Shown: positions 26,603 through 36,021 of the stretch, in pieces
Layout of the letters: every line of letters starts with the position of its first letter
How positions within the stretch are numbered: the first letter of the stretch is position 1
DNA from: Phytoactinopolyspora limicola
GTDB lineage: Bacteria > Actinomycetota > Actinomycetes > Jiangellales > Jiangellaceae
Reading direction: 5' to 3'
NCBI RefSeq assembly: GCF_011320225.1
Contig: NZ_JAAOEN010000002.1
Location: 248,584 to 312,583 of the forward strand
DNA: 64,000 nt
Notes under the pieces: model-generated
Database searches by the model: none
Seen by the model: only the letters and a program-made list of their open reading frames with translations
What the model was told of the DNA's origin: nothing
Translations under genes and position numbers: made by a program

Positions 26603-27253
26603 ATCTCTGCCGGCGACATCAACCCGCCGAGCCCAGAATCGTGGGCCTACACCGAGGCATACCTCGCCGAGGATCCCGCGGCCGCCAACGCCCGGCAGCG
26701 AGCCGCCGAGGTAGGCGCCGTCCCCATCAGTCCCGGCGCGGGGGCCGTGCTCCGCATGCTCACCGCCGCCATCGACGCACGCACCGTGGTCGAAGTTGGC
26801 ACCGGGGCTGGCGTGTCCGCACTGTACTTGCTTGCTGGTATGCAGGCCGACGGTGTCTTGACGAGCGTCGACATCGAGTCCGAACACCAACGTTTGGCCC
26901 GTGAGGCGTTCGCCGAGGCCGGCATCGCATCGAACCGGACCCGACTCATCTCGGGTTCCGCACTAGATGTCTTGCCGAGGCTCACCGACGCCGCCTACGA
27001 CGTCGTGTTCTGCGACGCGGATAAGGCGGAGTATCCCGACTATCTTGAGCAGGCGCTGCGGCTGCTCCGGCCGGGTGGCGTGGTGGCCTTCGACAACGCA
27101 CTGTGGCACAACCGGGTGGCCGACCCCACGCAACGCGACCCGGAGACGCTGGCCGTACGTGAACTGGGCCGCCTGGTCGCCGACCACGACGCCTTGACCC
27201 CCGCGCTACTTCCCGTCGGCGACGGTTTGCTCGCCGCGGTGAAGCGCCACTGA
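26603..27253 (+). CDS. SAM-dependent O-methyltransferase, apparent ATC start
   Basis: Class I methyltransferase of the catechol/caffeoyl-CoA O-methyltransferase group (Rv1220c-like), about 216 residues. Motif I is VVEVGTGAGVSALYLL, then SVDIESEHQRLAREAF, a metal and substrate-type loop VVFCDADKAEYPDYL and FDNALWH. The conserved N-terminal part (PPSPESWAYTEAYLAEDP and onwards to VPISPGAGAVLRML) is coded from 26603, where a perfect GGAGG lies five bases before ATC. There is no in-frame ATG, GTG or TTG between the upstream stop (26492) and GTG 26747, which would cut off the first 48 residues. So either ATC is the start codon or a point change destroyed ATG. It diverges from sigE. Confidence 0.88.
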   Translation: MSAGDINPPSPESWAYTEAYLAEDPAAANARQRAAEVGAVPISPGAGAVLRMLTAAIDARTVVEVGTGAGVSALYLLAGMQADGVLTSVDIESEHQRLAREAFAEAGIASNRTRLISGSALDVLPRLTDAAYDVVFCDADKAEYPDYLEQALRLLRPGGVVAFDNALWHNRVADPTQRDPETLAVRELGRLVADHDALTPALLPVGDGLLAAVKRH

Positions 27254-27310
27254 CCACCCTGCCCGCACCCCAGTGGCTGGGGGGTCTGCCGCACCGGCTT
27301 GGGGCACTCG

Positions 27311-28534
27311 TCAGCCAACGATGACACCTTTGCCGACGGCGGTGATACCGCCCGCGCTGACCGTGAACCCGCGCTCTTTGTCGACCCGTTTGTCGACCCC
27401 CACCGTCGCCCCGGCGCGTATCACGACGTTCTTGTCCAGGATCGCGTCGCGGACGGTCGCTCGCGGCCCCACACGCACGCCATCCAGCAGCACAGAACGC
27501 GACACGGCCGCGCCCTCCTCGATGAACGCCCCCGGTGCCAGTACCGAATGATCCACTAGACAACCGGACAGAATGCACCCCGGCGCCACGATCGACTCGC
27601 GGGCGTGGCCACCTTCGACGAACTTCGCCCCAGGCAGCTGCGGATGGCTGGTGAGGATGGGCCATTCCTGGTTGTAGAGGTTGAACACCGGCACCACGGA
27701 GACGAGGTCCATGTGGGACTCGTGATACGCGTCGAGGCTGCCGACGTCACGCCAATAGCCGCGGTCACGGTCGGTACTGCCGGGCACGTCGTTGTCCGCG
27801 AAGTCATAGACGCCCGCCGTCCCCCTCTCGACCATGAGCGGAACGATGTCGCCACCCATGTCGTGTGCGGAAGCCGGGTTATCCGCGTCCGCACGCAACG
27901 CCTCCACCAGGGCGTCGGCGGTGAAGACATAGTTACCCATCGACGCCAGGCTCTGCTCGGGATCGTCGGGAAGCCCCGGCGGATCGGCGGGTTTCTCCAA
28001 GAACCCTTCAATCCGCCGGCCGTCGGGGGTATCGATGATGCCGAACGCACTCGCCCCGGCACGCGGAACCCGGATGCCGGCCACCGTGGCCTCCATGCCG
28101 CTGTCGATGTGGGCTTCGAGCAGCTGCCGTGGATCCATCCGGTAGACGTGGTCGGCGCCGAACACGACGATGTGGTCCGGACGCTCGTCGTACACGAGGT
28201 TCAGCGACTGGTGAATCGCGTCCGCGCTGCCCTGATACCAGCGTGGGCCAAGCCGCTGTTGTGCGGGCACCGGCGTGACGTACTGGCCGAGGATGGTGCT
28301 CATCCGCCAGGTGACGGAGATGTGCCGGTCCAACGAGTGGGATTTGTATTGGGTGAGTACACAGATGCGGTCGATCTCTCCGTTGACCAGGTTGGACAGC
28401 ACGAAGTCGATCAGCCGGTAGCTGCCTCCGAAGGGCACCGCCGGTTTGGCCCGGTCAGCGGTCAACGGCATGAGCCGCCGGCCTTCGCCTCCGGCCAGAA
28501 CGATTCCCAGGACATGTGGCCGCCGCTTCGACAT
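27311..28534 (-). CDS. glgC: Glucose-1-phosphate adenylyltransferase
   Basis: Makes ADP-glucose from ATP and glucose-1-phosphate for glycogen and related alpha-glucans. The 407-residue protein has [28 protein letters not shown] at the N-terminus (nucleotide binding), [11 protein letters not shown], the catalytic region [20 protein letters not shown] and a left-handed beta-helix C-terminus. It diverges from glgA with 96 bases between starts. Confidence 0.96.
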   Translation of the reverse strand: MSKRRPHVLGIVLAGGEGRRLMPLTADRAKPAVPFGGSYRLIDFVLSNLVNGEIDRICVLTQYKSHSLDRHISVTWRMSTILGQYVTPVPAQQRLGPRWYQGSADAIHQSLNLVYDERPDHIVVFGADHVYRMDPRQLLEAHIDSGMEATVAGIRVPRAGASAFGIIDTPDGRRIEGFLEKPADPPGLPDDPEQSLASMGNYVFTADALVEALRADADNPASAHDMGGDIVPLMVERGTAGVYDFADNDVPGSTDRDRGYWRDVGSLDAYHESHMDLVSVVPVFNLYNQEWPILTSHPQLPGAKFVEGGHARESIVAPGCILSGCLVDHSVLAPGAFIEEGAAVSRSVLLDGVRVGPRATVRDAILDKNVVIRAGATVGVDKRVDKERGFTVSAGGITAVGKGVIVG

Positions 28535-28630
28535 GACCGCACTTTAAGCCCAACCGCCGACGTACCCAACCCCCTAGACCTGTCGCGGCCAACGATCGCC
28601 GGACCCATGCGACACCTCTATGCTGCTGGC

Positions 28631-29797
28631 ATGCGCGTTGGAGTGCTAACTCGGGAATTTCCTCCCTACGTGTACGGCGGGGCCGGCGTTCACGTCGACT
28701 TCCTGGTCCAACACCTTCGAGTGCAGCCGGACATCGCGGTGGACGTCCACGCCATCGGACCGGAGCGCCCAGGCGCGGACACCTACAGCGAAGACGACAC
28801 CCGACTGGCGGATGCCAATCCGGCGCTGCGCATCCTCAGTGCCGACGTCGCGATGGCCGCCCGGCTCGACGGCCTCGACGTCGTCCATTCCCACACCTGG
28901 TACGCCAACTCCGCCGGCCAACTCGCCCGCCTGCTGTACAACACACCACACGTCGTGACCGCGCATTCGCTGGAGCCTCGACGGCCATGGAAAGCCGAAC
29001 AACTGGGTGGCGGCTACCAGCTGTCGTCATGGGTGGAGCGCACCGCCTTCGAGAGCGCCGACGCCATCATCGCGGTCAGCCACGGGATGCGTGCCGACAT
29101 CCTCGACGCCTACGCGGGAGTCGACCCGGACCGAGTGCACGTCGTCCACAACGGCATCGACACCACCTTCTACCGTCCGACGCCAGCCACCGACGTGTTG
29201 GACCGGCTAGGTGTCGACGTACGACGGCCGTACGTGACCTTCGTCGGCCGCATCACCCGGCAAAAAGGGGTACCACACCTGCTGCGAGCCGCCCTGCGTC
29301 TACCCGCCGATGTCCAGGTGGTCTTGCTGGCCGGCAACGCGGATACCCCCGAGCTCGCAGCCGAAACCGACGCCTTGGTCGCCCGGCTCCGAGCGGAACG
29401 GACCGGTGTGGTGCTCGTCAGCGAGATGCTGCCGCGCGCGGACGTCCGGCAGGTGCTCAGCCACGCCACCGTCTTCTGCTGTCCATCGATCTACGAACCA
29501 CTCGGCATCGTCAATCTCGAAGCTATGGCGTGCGCGACGGCCGTGGTCGCCAGCGATGTCGGCGGCATCCCGGAGGTGGTGGACGACGGCGTCAGCGGCC
29601 TACTGGTGCATTACGACGAGGCCGCGCCCGAGGTGTTCGAGGCCGATCTCGCGGCAGCGATCACCAAGCTCGCTGAGGAACCGGAGCTGGCCGCCCGGAT
29701 GGGCCACGCCGGCCGGGCCCGGGCGGAGGCCGACTTCGATTGGGCGGAGATCGCCGTCCGAACCGTCGACGTCTACCGATCGGTCACAGCGTCGTGA
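28631..29797 (+). CDS. glgA: Glycogen synthase / alpha-maltose-1-phosphate synthase (GT4)
   Basis: Transfers glucose from ADP-glucose. The actinobacterial GT4 type at this place (GlgM/Rv1212c) makes maltose-1-phosphate for the GlgE route; both activities are possible. The 388-residue protein begins MRVGVLTREFPPYVYGGAGVHV, has the HSHTWYAN segment, VSHGMRADIL, the GT-B hinge VTFVGRITRQKGVPHLL and the E-x7-E region PSIYEPLGIVNLEAMA. TATGCT (28619-28624) lies six bases before the ATG, so a leaderless transcript is likely. An open frame extends far upstream but is antisense to glgC. Confidence 0.93.
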   Translation: MRVGVLTREFPPYVYGGAGVHVDFLVQHLRVQPDIAVDVHAIGPERPGADTYSEDDTRLADANPALRILSADVAMAARLDGLDVVHSHTWYANSAGQLARLLYNTPHVVTAHSLEPRRPWKAEQLGGGYQLSSWVERTAFESADAIIAVSHGMRADILDAYAGVDPDRVHVVHNGIDTTFYRPTPATDVLDRLGVDVRRPYVTFVGRITRQKGVPHLLRAALRLPADVQVVLLAGNADTPELAAETDALVARLRAERTGVVLVSEMLPRADVRQVLSHATVFCCPSIYEPLGIVNLEAMACATAVVASDVGGIPEVVDDGVSGLLVHYDEAAPEVFEADLAAAITKLAEEPELAARMGHAGRARAEADFDWAEIAVRTVDVYRSVTAS

Positions 29798-29874
29798 GTT
29801 GCACCGTCCTGAAGTGCTCCGTCGTTGATGGCTGCCAGCGCACCAAGCCCCAGTGACCGGCCCGCTGCCGCGAC

Positions 29875-30699
29875 CTAAGACACGTTCCGCTGCCGCGGAA
29901 AGGGGCCAACACGGACCCGTTCTTGGTGGGTGTAGACGTTCATACCGCCACCCCGAACGAAGCCGAGCAGGGTCAGCCCGCACTCGTCGGCGAGGTCGAC
30001 CGCCAGGCTCGACGGTGCCGACACCGCGGCGATCACTGGGATACCCGCCGCCGCGGCCTTGTGCACCAGCTCGAATGATGCGCGGCCACTGACCTGTAGC
30101 ACGTGTGCCGACAACGGCAGCCGACCGTCTCTCAAAGCTGACCCGACCACCTTGTCGACCGCGTTGTGCCGGCCGACGTCCTCACGTACCACCAGGCACT
30201 CGCCGGCAGCGGTGAACAGCCCGGCGGCATGCAGACCTCCGGTGCGATCGAAGATCTTCTGCTCCGACCGGAGTAAGTCGGGCAACGACGACAACACCCC
30301 GACGTCGAATCGAGTGTCGTCCTCGAGCACCGGCCAGCGCATCGCGGTACGTACCGCTTCGATACTGTCCGCGCCACACACGCCGCACGCGCTTGTGGTG
30401 GCGAACGCTCGTGGTCGCGGTGGGACGACGTCAGGCGCCAGCACCACCTCGACGGTATTTTCCTCTTCTCTGCACAATCGCATCGACACGATGTCGGCCG
30501 GGGCCGCCACCGCGCCTTCGCTGACCAGCCATCCGGCCACGAGATCGAAGTCTTGGCCAGGTGTCCGCATGGTCAAGGTCACGATCTCCGCACCGATGCG
30601 CACGACCAGCGGCTCCTCGATCGCCAGCGTATCGGGCCGGCTCGCGGCCCGCCCCGCCCGCAACCGGAGGACCGGCTGTCGTGTCGTCATGCGCCCCAT
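29875..30699 (-). CDS. fdhD: Formate dehydrogenase accessory sulfurtransferase FdhD
   Basis: Delivers sulfur to the molybdenum cofactor of formate-dehydrogenase-like enzymes. The 274-residue protein has the catalytic cysteine pair in SACGVCGAD, plus EEPLVVRIG, LVREDVGRHNAVDKVVG-type motif (VVREDVGRHNAVDKV) and VSGRASFELVHKAA near the C-terminus. ATG 30699 is preceded by GAAGGTGGG; a second ATG nine bases later is possible. It diverges from a molybdopterin oxidoreductase gene, its likely client, and a 20-bp palindrome lies just upstream. Confidence 0.95.
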   Translation of the reverse strand: MGRMTTRQPVLRLRAGRAASRPDTLAIEEPLVVRIGAEIVTLTMRTPGQDFDLVAGWLVSEGAVAAPADIVSMRLCREEENTVEVVLAPDVVPPRPRAFATTSACGVCGADSIEAVRTAMRWPVLEDDTRFDVGVLSSLPDLLRSEQKIFDRTGGLHAAGLFTAAGECLVVREDVGRHNAVDKVVGSALRDGRLPLSAHVLQVSGRASFELVHKAAAAGIPVIAAVSAPSSLAVDLADECGLTLLGFVRGGGMNVYTHQERVRVGPFPRQRNVS

Positions 30700-31132
30700 A
30701 GACCCACCTTCGTCTAGTTTTGACCGCTCCGCCCATCCTTATGGTCATGACCATAAGTCTCACCGGCACCTGACAGCAGCGCTCCGCACACCAGTATCAG
30801 GTGTTCATATGCTGCACGACGACCCGCACAGGCGCCGGAACAGCGAACACACGCAGGGTGACCTCCTCACAAAACGATGAACAAGTTAATCATTTCATGA
30901 TCATCTTGCCACGATCTTCGGTACGTGTGCGCGACTATATGCGGCCGTGAACCCAGTTTGGCGCGATTTCGCCAAACTCCGCACGGAATTGACCACCCAC
31001 CGCGCACAACGGCTCCAGCCTCCTGCTCATCCCGCCTGCTGCCGCTTCCACGACCTCAACACACGCGCCGTACATCCGGGTGTGACGAACCCGCGCTGGT
31101 CAAACAGCAGTGTGCGGTCTTACCGTCAAAGG
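30700..31132. other. Divergent control region between fdhD and the oxidoreductase gene
   Basis: About 430 bases without a supported gene. It holds the palindrome at 30738-30757, an AT-rich segment at 30875-30915 and, close to the right-hand gene, a weak TGGTCA-18-TACCGT promoter whose transcript would start at or near the ATG. Confidence 0.5.
30738..30757. promoter_or_regulatory. 20-bp perfect palindrome, candidate operator
   Basis: CTTATGGTCATGACCATAAG is perfectly self-complementary and lies 39 bases upstream of the fdhD start, within its promoter region. Its length and symmetry suit a dimeric repressor; no regulator gene is adjacent. Confidence 0.7.
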
Positions 31133-33424
31133 ATGACGAAGGGCGCCCCGGAACACGACTATGACGATTCCGAGCTCAATGTCCGTTCACCCAAGCGGGC
31201 AGCGGCCGGTGTACCCGGAGTCGTTCACGGCCTGCGCGACGTCCTCGACCAGGCTGGTGTGCGCCGTGGGACGAAGACGCTGCTCGCGCTCAACCAGCAG
31301 CGCGGCTTCGACTGTCCCGGGTGTGCCTGGCCCGAGCCGGACAAACCCCACCTGGCCGAGTTCTGTGAGAACGGCGCCAAGGCGGTGGCCGAGGAAGCGA
31401 CCCTGCGACGCATCGGTACCGAGTTCTTCGCCACCCATCCCATCAGCGACCTCACCACCAAAACCGACTACTGGCTTGGCCAGCAGGGCCGGCTGACCAC
31501 ACCCGTGTTCCGCGACACCGACGGCGACCATTACCGGCCGATCTCGTGGGATGACGCCTTCTCGGTGATCGCCGACGAAGTAGCGAGCCTCGACCGCCCC
31601 GACCAGGCCGCCTTCTACACCTCCGGACGCACCAGCAACGAAGCGGCCTTTCTCTACCAGCTGTTCGCCCGCAAGTTGGGCACCAACAACTTGCCCGACT
31701 GCTCGAACATGTGCCATGAGTCGTCGGGGGCCGCACTCAACGAGGCGATCGGCATCGGCAAAGGCAGCGTGACGCTAACCGACATCACCGACCATACGGA
31801 CCTCATCGTCGTCGTCGGCCAGAATCCCGGCACCAACCACCCGCGCATGCTTTCCGCGCTGGAAGAGGCCAAGCGGCGGGGCGCACGTATCGTGGCGATC
31901 AACCCGCTGCCGGAGACCGGCCTACGTACCTTCAAGAACCCACAGAAGGTACGCGGTGTCATCGGCAAGGGCACTCCACTGGCCGACCTCTTCCTCCAGA
32001 TCCGCGTCGGCGGCGACCTCGCGCTGTTCCAGGCCGTCAACCGCCTGTTGATCGATGCCGACGAACGCACCGGCGACGTCCTCGACCACGAGTTCATCGA
32101 CGCGCACACCAGCGGACTCGACGACGCCATGGCCGCTTGGCGAGACCTCGATCCGGCGGCCGTCGCCGCCGCGACCGGTCTGAACTCGCGGCAGATCGGC
32201 GCGTTCGTCGACGAGGTGATCGCCGCGAACAGCATCGTGGTGTGCTGGGCCATGGGGCTGACGCAGCACAAGAATTCGGTCCCCACCATCCGCGAGGTGA
32301 TGAACTTCCTGCTTCTGCGGGGCAACATCGGCCGTCCGGGTGCAGGTGCCTGCCCGGTGCGCGGACACAGCAACGTCCAGGGCGATCGCACCATGGGTAT
32401 CTGGGAGAAGATGCCGGAGAGTTTCCTCGACGCTCTGGCCACCGAGTTCGACTTCACACCCCCACGCGAACCCGGCCTCGACACCGTCGACACCATCCGG
32501 GCCATGCTCGACGGCAAGATTCGGCTGTTCATGGCGGTAGGTGGAAACTTCGCCGCGGCTACCCCAGACAGCGATCGCACCGCCGAGGCGTTGCGGGCGG
32601 TCCCACTGACGGTGCACGTATCCACCAAGCTCAACCGCTCACACGTCGTTCCCGGACGGCGATCGCTGATCCTGCCCTGTCTCGGCCGGACCGAGATCGA
32701 CGTTCAGGCGGCCGGCAAGCAGTTCGTCACGGTCGAAGACTCCATGTCGATGGTGCACGCGTCTCGTGGCAACCTGCCGCCGGCCGCCCCCGAACTCCGC
32801 AGCGAGGTCGCCATCATCTGTGGGCTGGCCCGTCGAGTGCTGGGCCCCGACGACACCACGCCGTGGGAACAATTCAACGCCGACTACACCACCATCCGCG
32901 AGCGGATCTCGCGGGTGGTGCCGGGGTTCGAGGACTTCGAGCGGCGGGTCGCCACTCCCGGCGGATTCGTCCTGCCACACCCACCGCGCGACGAACGACG
33001 CTTCGCCACCATCGACGGCAAAGCCCGCTTCACCGCCAACGAGCTCGACGTCGTGACGGTGCCTCCGGGCCGGCTCATCCTGCAGACCATCCGGTCCCAC
33101 GACCAGTTCAACACCACCATCTACGGCCTGGACGACCGCTACCGGGGTGTGTTCAACGGCCGCCGTGTGGTCTTCGTCAGCCACCATGATCTGGACGAAC
33201 TAGGTATCGCCGACGGCGCGTCCGTCGACCTCGTCAGCGAATGGAAAGACGGCGAGCGACGCGCCCCCGCGTTCCGGGTCGTGGCGTTCCCGACAGCGCG
33301 GGGTTGCGCTGCCGCCTACTATCCGGAGACGAACCCGCTCGTTCCGCTCGACCACACGGCCGATATCAGCAACACTCCGGCGTCGAAGTCAGTGGTGATC
33401 CGGCTCGAACCGGTGGCCGGATAG
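31133..33424 (+). CDS. FdhF/YdeP-family molybdopterin oxidoreductase
   Basis: Large subunit type enzyme with bis-MGD molybdenum cofactor, about 763 residues. The pattern C61-x2-C64-x13-C78 (GFDCPGCAWP, EFCENGAKA) is what YdeP-like proteins have in place of the four-Cys cluster site. Later motifs include SCHESSG-like NMCHESSG, GQNPGTNHPRML, GNIGRPGAGACPVRGHSNVQGDRTMG and, in the last domain, IRSHDQFNTTIYGLDDRY. The substrate is unknown; formate is not assured. The ATG at 31133 has no spaced ribosome site (AAAGG abuts it), so the mRNA may be leaderless. FdhD opposite supports molybdenum cofactor sulfuration. Confidence 0.9.
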   Translation: MTKGAPEHDYDDSELNVRSPKRAAAGVPGVVHGLRDVLDQAGVRRGTKTLLALNQQRGFDCPGCAWPEPDKPHLAEFCENGAKAVAEEATLRRIGTEFFATHPISDLTTKTDYWLGQQGRLTTPVFRDTDGDHYRPISWDDAFSVIADEVASLDRPDQAAFYTSGRTSNEAAFLYQLFARKLGTNNLPDCSNMCHESSGAALNEAIGIGKGSVTLTDITDHTDLIVVVGQNPGTNHPRMLSALEEAKRRGARIVAINPLPETGLRTFKNPQKVRGVIGKGTPLADLFLQIRVGGDLALFQAVNRLLIDADERTGDVLDHEFIDAHTSGLDDAMAAWRDLDPAAVAAATGLNSRQIGAFVDEVIAANSIVVCWAMGLTQHKNSVPTIREVMNFLLLRGNIGRPGAGACPVRGHSNVQGDRTMGIWEKMPESFLDALATEFDFTPPREPGLDTVDTIRAMLDGKIRLFMAVGGNFAAATPDSDRTAEALRAVPLTVHVSTKLNRSHVVPGRRSLILPCLGRTEIDVQAAGKQFVTVEDSMSMVHASRGNLPPAAPELRSEVAIICGLARRVLGPDDTTPWEQFNADYTTIRERISRVVPGFEDFERRVATPGGFVLPHPPRDERRFATIDGKARFTANELDVVTVPPGRLILQTIRSHDQFNTTIYGLDDRYRGVFNGRRVVFVSHHDLDELGIADGASVDLVSEWKDGERRAPAFRVVAFPTARGCAAAYYPETNPLVPLDHTADISNTPASKSVVIRLEPVAG

Positions 33425-33440
33425 GTCCGGCCCGGGGTGC

Positions 33441-33803
33441 TCATCCGGGGTCCGCAGCCCCACTCACCGGACCGGGCCCGGCGGCGAAGCCGTCCGCGCC
33501 TTCGGCCACCGCGACGACGTCGAACGTCTCCTGAAGCACCGGAGCCGAGCCGATGATCGCCGAACCCGGGGAACCGGCGGCCTTCGTCGCGAAGTCCGCG
33601 GCGAACGCATCACGCGCCTCGGCAGTGGCGAACACGTAGGTGCCCTCGAACCATTCACCGGGCCGCGTCCGCCAGGTCTTGAAGCGCAACCCGGGTAGGC
33701 CGGTGAACCGCTCCAGTGACGTGCCGTGCACATACTCGCGTAGTTCGTCGTCGACACCGGCCCCCGCGTCGACCAGCGACCACCGCACCGTCAATCCGTA
33801 CAT
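33441..33803 (-). CDS. Small protein of the YdhR/monooxygenase-like alpha+beta barrel type
   Basis: A 120-residue protein starting MYGLTVRWSLVDAGAGVDDEL, with FTGLPGLRFKTWRTRPGEWFEGTYVFATAEARDAF in the middle. This pattern is common in actinobacterial proteins with the dimeric ferredoxin-like fold of YdhR. No catalytic residue can be named. It converges with the oxidoreductase gene. Confidence 0.7.
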   Translation of the reverse strand: MYGLTVRWSLVDAGAGVDDELREYVHGTSLERFTGLPGLRFKTWRTRPGEWFEGTYVFATAEARDAFAADFATKAAGSPGSAIIGSAPVLQETFDVVAVAEGADGFAAGPGPVSGAADPG

Positions 33804-33888
33804 GTTGCCGCCCTACCTCTCCTCGTGTCGCTCGGTGACGGTACTCGCCACCGAGCCGGTGCACTGCCCGGGGTGGCACGCTCCGCCG

Positions 33889-35526
33889 TCATCGGGCGGA
33901 GGACGCACCGAGTGATTCGAGCCAGGTGAGCAGGGCCCGGACGCCGAACGCGGTACCACCTTTGACCAGCTCGACCTTGTTCTTTTCGGCGCGGCCAGCA
34001 CCGGCGATGTCGAGGTGTGCCCACGGTACGTCACCGGTGAAGCGTTCGAGGAACAACGCGGCCGAGATCGACGAGGCGCCGAACCCACCGGTATCGATGT
34101 GCGCGACGTCGGCGACGGCGGAGTCCAGCCCCTCGCGATAGTCCTCGACGAGCGGCAGCCGCCACATCCGCTCACCCGCCCGGGCGCCGGCGTCGATCAG
34201 CTCGTCGGCCAAGCTGTCGTCGGTGGCGTAGAGGGCGGCGTGGGTACGGCCCAGCGCCACCAGGGCGGCACCGGTCAGGGTGGCGATGTCGACCAACGCG
34301 GTCGGTTCCAATTCCGCCACGGCATACGCCAACGCGTCGGCCAGCACAAGGCGGCCTTCGGCATCGGTGTTGAGGACTTCGACCGTTGTGCCGTCGTACT
34401 GGGTGATCACGTCGCTGGGCCGTTGCGCCGTCGCTCCGGGCATGTTCTCCGCCGCGGCGATCAGGCCGGTCACCCGCACCGTGACGCCCAGCTCGGCCAG
34501 CGCGGACAGCACCCCGAGCACGACGGCCGCGCCGGACATGTCCGTCTTCATGGTCACCATGGACGCGCTTGGTTTCAGCGACAGCCCACCGGAGTCGAAG
34601 GTGATGCCCTTGCCGACCAGCACGACGTGTGGTGTGTCGGGGCCGACGCTGGGCGGCTCATAACGCACCGCGATCAACCGTGGCGGCCGGGCCGAACCCA
34701 TACCCACGGCCACCAGTCCGCCGAACCCCTCCGCGGCCAGCTTCCTCTCGTCCCGGACATGAACCTCGAGGTCACCGTCGTGTCCGAGCTGCCGGGCCCG
34801 TTCGGCCAGCCACGCGGGATCTTTGACGTTGGACGGGGTGTGGATCAGTTCCCGGGCGAACCACGTCGCGTTGGCGATCACCGCGGCTCGCCGGACGGGG
34901 GCGGCGCCGTCGTCGGCGACACCGGCCAGCACCGCCGTTCCCAACGGTGCCTTCGCCGGGTCTGCCGGACGGCTGCGGAAACCTCCCAGGGCGAAGGTCG
35001 CCAGCATCAGGCCGTCGATGAAGGCACGTAGCCGGGTGTCGTCTTCGGCCGCGGCACCGATAGTGGTGGCGAGCCTGTCTACCCCGCGCATCGACCGGGC
35101 CAGGGCTGCGCCGGCCTTCCGGTAGGCCACCGGGGAGCCGTCGCCGAGTCCAACCAGCACAACTCGGGTGACGTCGACGTCGCCGTCGACACTGCTGGCG
35201 CCTCGCCCCGTCTCGAAGACCGGCAACGAGACGATCTCACCCGCACGGCCCGTGCCGTTCTCCCGTTCGAGCAGCCAGAAGAGATCGAGCTGGAGCGCGT
35301 CGGCGACCTCCGCACCGCCAGGTCCGATCCATGGTCCGTCGGCGTGATCGCCGGTGGCCGAGGTGTCGTCCACGCCGGGAGTGTCGTCGTCCAATGCGGT
35401 CATGGCGGCATCCGCGGACCATACCGGGATGGCCAGTACGGGGGCATCGACGTCGAGGACGCCCCGGGCGTCGGGCACCACCGTGGTTGGTCGCACCGGG
35501 TTCTGGTCGAGCACAATGCCTCCCAT
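33889..35526 (-). CDS. pepA: Leucyl aminopeptidase (M17)
   Basis: Cytosolic hexameric aminopeptidase with two metal ions, 545 residues. The C-terminal catalytic domain holds VGKGITFDSGGLSLKPSASMVTMKTDMSGAA (Lys and Asp metal ligands) and the signature NTDAEGRLVLADALAYA near residue 385. The N-terminal macro-like domain is less conserved and starts with a long Asp-rich stretch. A terminator-like hairpin stands between this gene and the DUF3117 gene upstream. Confidence 0.95.
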   Translation of the reverse strand: MGGIVLDQNPVRPTTVVPDARGVLDVDAPVLAIPVWSADAAMTALDDDTPGVDDTSATGDHADGPWIGPGGAEVADALQLDLFWLLERENGTGRAGEIVSLPVFETGRGASSVDGDVDVTRVVLVGLGDGSPVAYRKAGAALARSMRGVDRLATTIGAAAEDDTRLRAFIDGLMLATFALGGFRSRPADPAKAPLGTAVLAGVADDGAAPVRRAAVIANATWFARELIHTPSNVKDPAWLAERARQLGHDGDLEVHVRDERKLAAEGFGGLVAVGMGSARPPRLIAVRYEPPSVGPDTPHVVLVGKGITFDSGGLSLKPSASMVTMKTDMSGAAVVLGVLSALAELGVTVRVTGLIAAAENMPGATAQRPSDVITQYDGTTVEVLNTDAEGRLVLADALAYAVAELEPTALVDIATLTGAALVALGRTHAALYATDDSLADELIDAGARAGERMWRLPLVEDYREGLDSAVADVAHIDTGGFGASSISAALFLERFTGDVPWAHLDIAGAGRAEKNKVELVKGGTAFGVRALLTWLESLGASSAR

Positions 35527-35540
35527 ACGGGCACAGTACG

Positions 35541-35573
35541 GCCCCGTCCGGGATCGATCACCCCGGACGGGGC
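35541..35573 (-). terminator. Terminator hairpin between DUF3117 gene and pepA
   Basis: A 12-bp stem with arms GCCCCGTCCGGG and CCCGGACGGGGC around a 9-base loop lies 70 bases after the small DUF3117 gene and only 15 bases before the pepA start. It may end the first transcript or sit in the pepA leader. Confidence 0.7.
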
Positions 35574-35644
35574 GCGTCAGAGGATTTCTATGTCATCGGG
35601 AACAACCGCCGCCAGGCTGCATGCCTGCCACCCGACGCGGGGCC

Positions 35645-35812
35645 TCACCCAGTGACGTCCTTCAGCGCATCGCTGAGCGCGTGAGCCTCGTCAAGCGAGA
35701 TCTCGACGACGAGTCGGCCTCCGCCCTCCAGCGGGACACGCATAACGATGCCGCGTCCCTCCTTTGTGACCTCGAGCGGTCCGTCGCCAGTCCGCGGCTT
35801 CATCGCCGCCAT
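35645..35812 (-). CDS. DUF3117 family protein
   Basis: A 55-residue protein that is almost invariant in actinobacteria: MAAMKPRTGDGPLEVTKEGR followed by GIVMRVPLEGGGRLVVEIS. The ATG at 35812 has AAGGAG eight bases upstream; the longer frame upstream is not supported. Function is unknown. The M. tuberculosis counterpart (Rv1211) also lies between tag and glgA. Confidence 0.92.
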   Translation of the reverse strand: MAAMKPRTGDGPLEVTKEGRGIVMRVPLEGGGRLVVEISLDEAHALSDALKDVTG

Positions 35813-36021
35813 CCGCGCACTCCTTCCTGTCAAGCGTGCCGGACGCCTCCAGATCCGATCTGGAAGCCGACCCGGCACGTCACGATCAACCTCATTATCC
35901 CGCATCAGCTCCGCTGCGGGGAGACCGCGTCAAGTCTAGGGAACAGGACGGGGCAGGATGGTGTCACTCGCGAACCATCCGGAAGAACCCGGATGGCCCA
36001 GCAGCCGAGAGGAGCCGCACC

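Noticed and set aside
27605-28630. Plus-strand extension of the glgA frame by 340 codons
   Set aside because: This part is antisense to glgC; the GT4 protein begins at MRVGVLTREFPP (28631).
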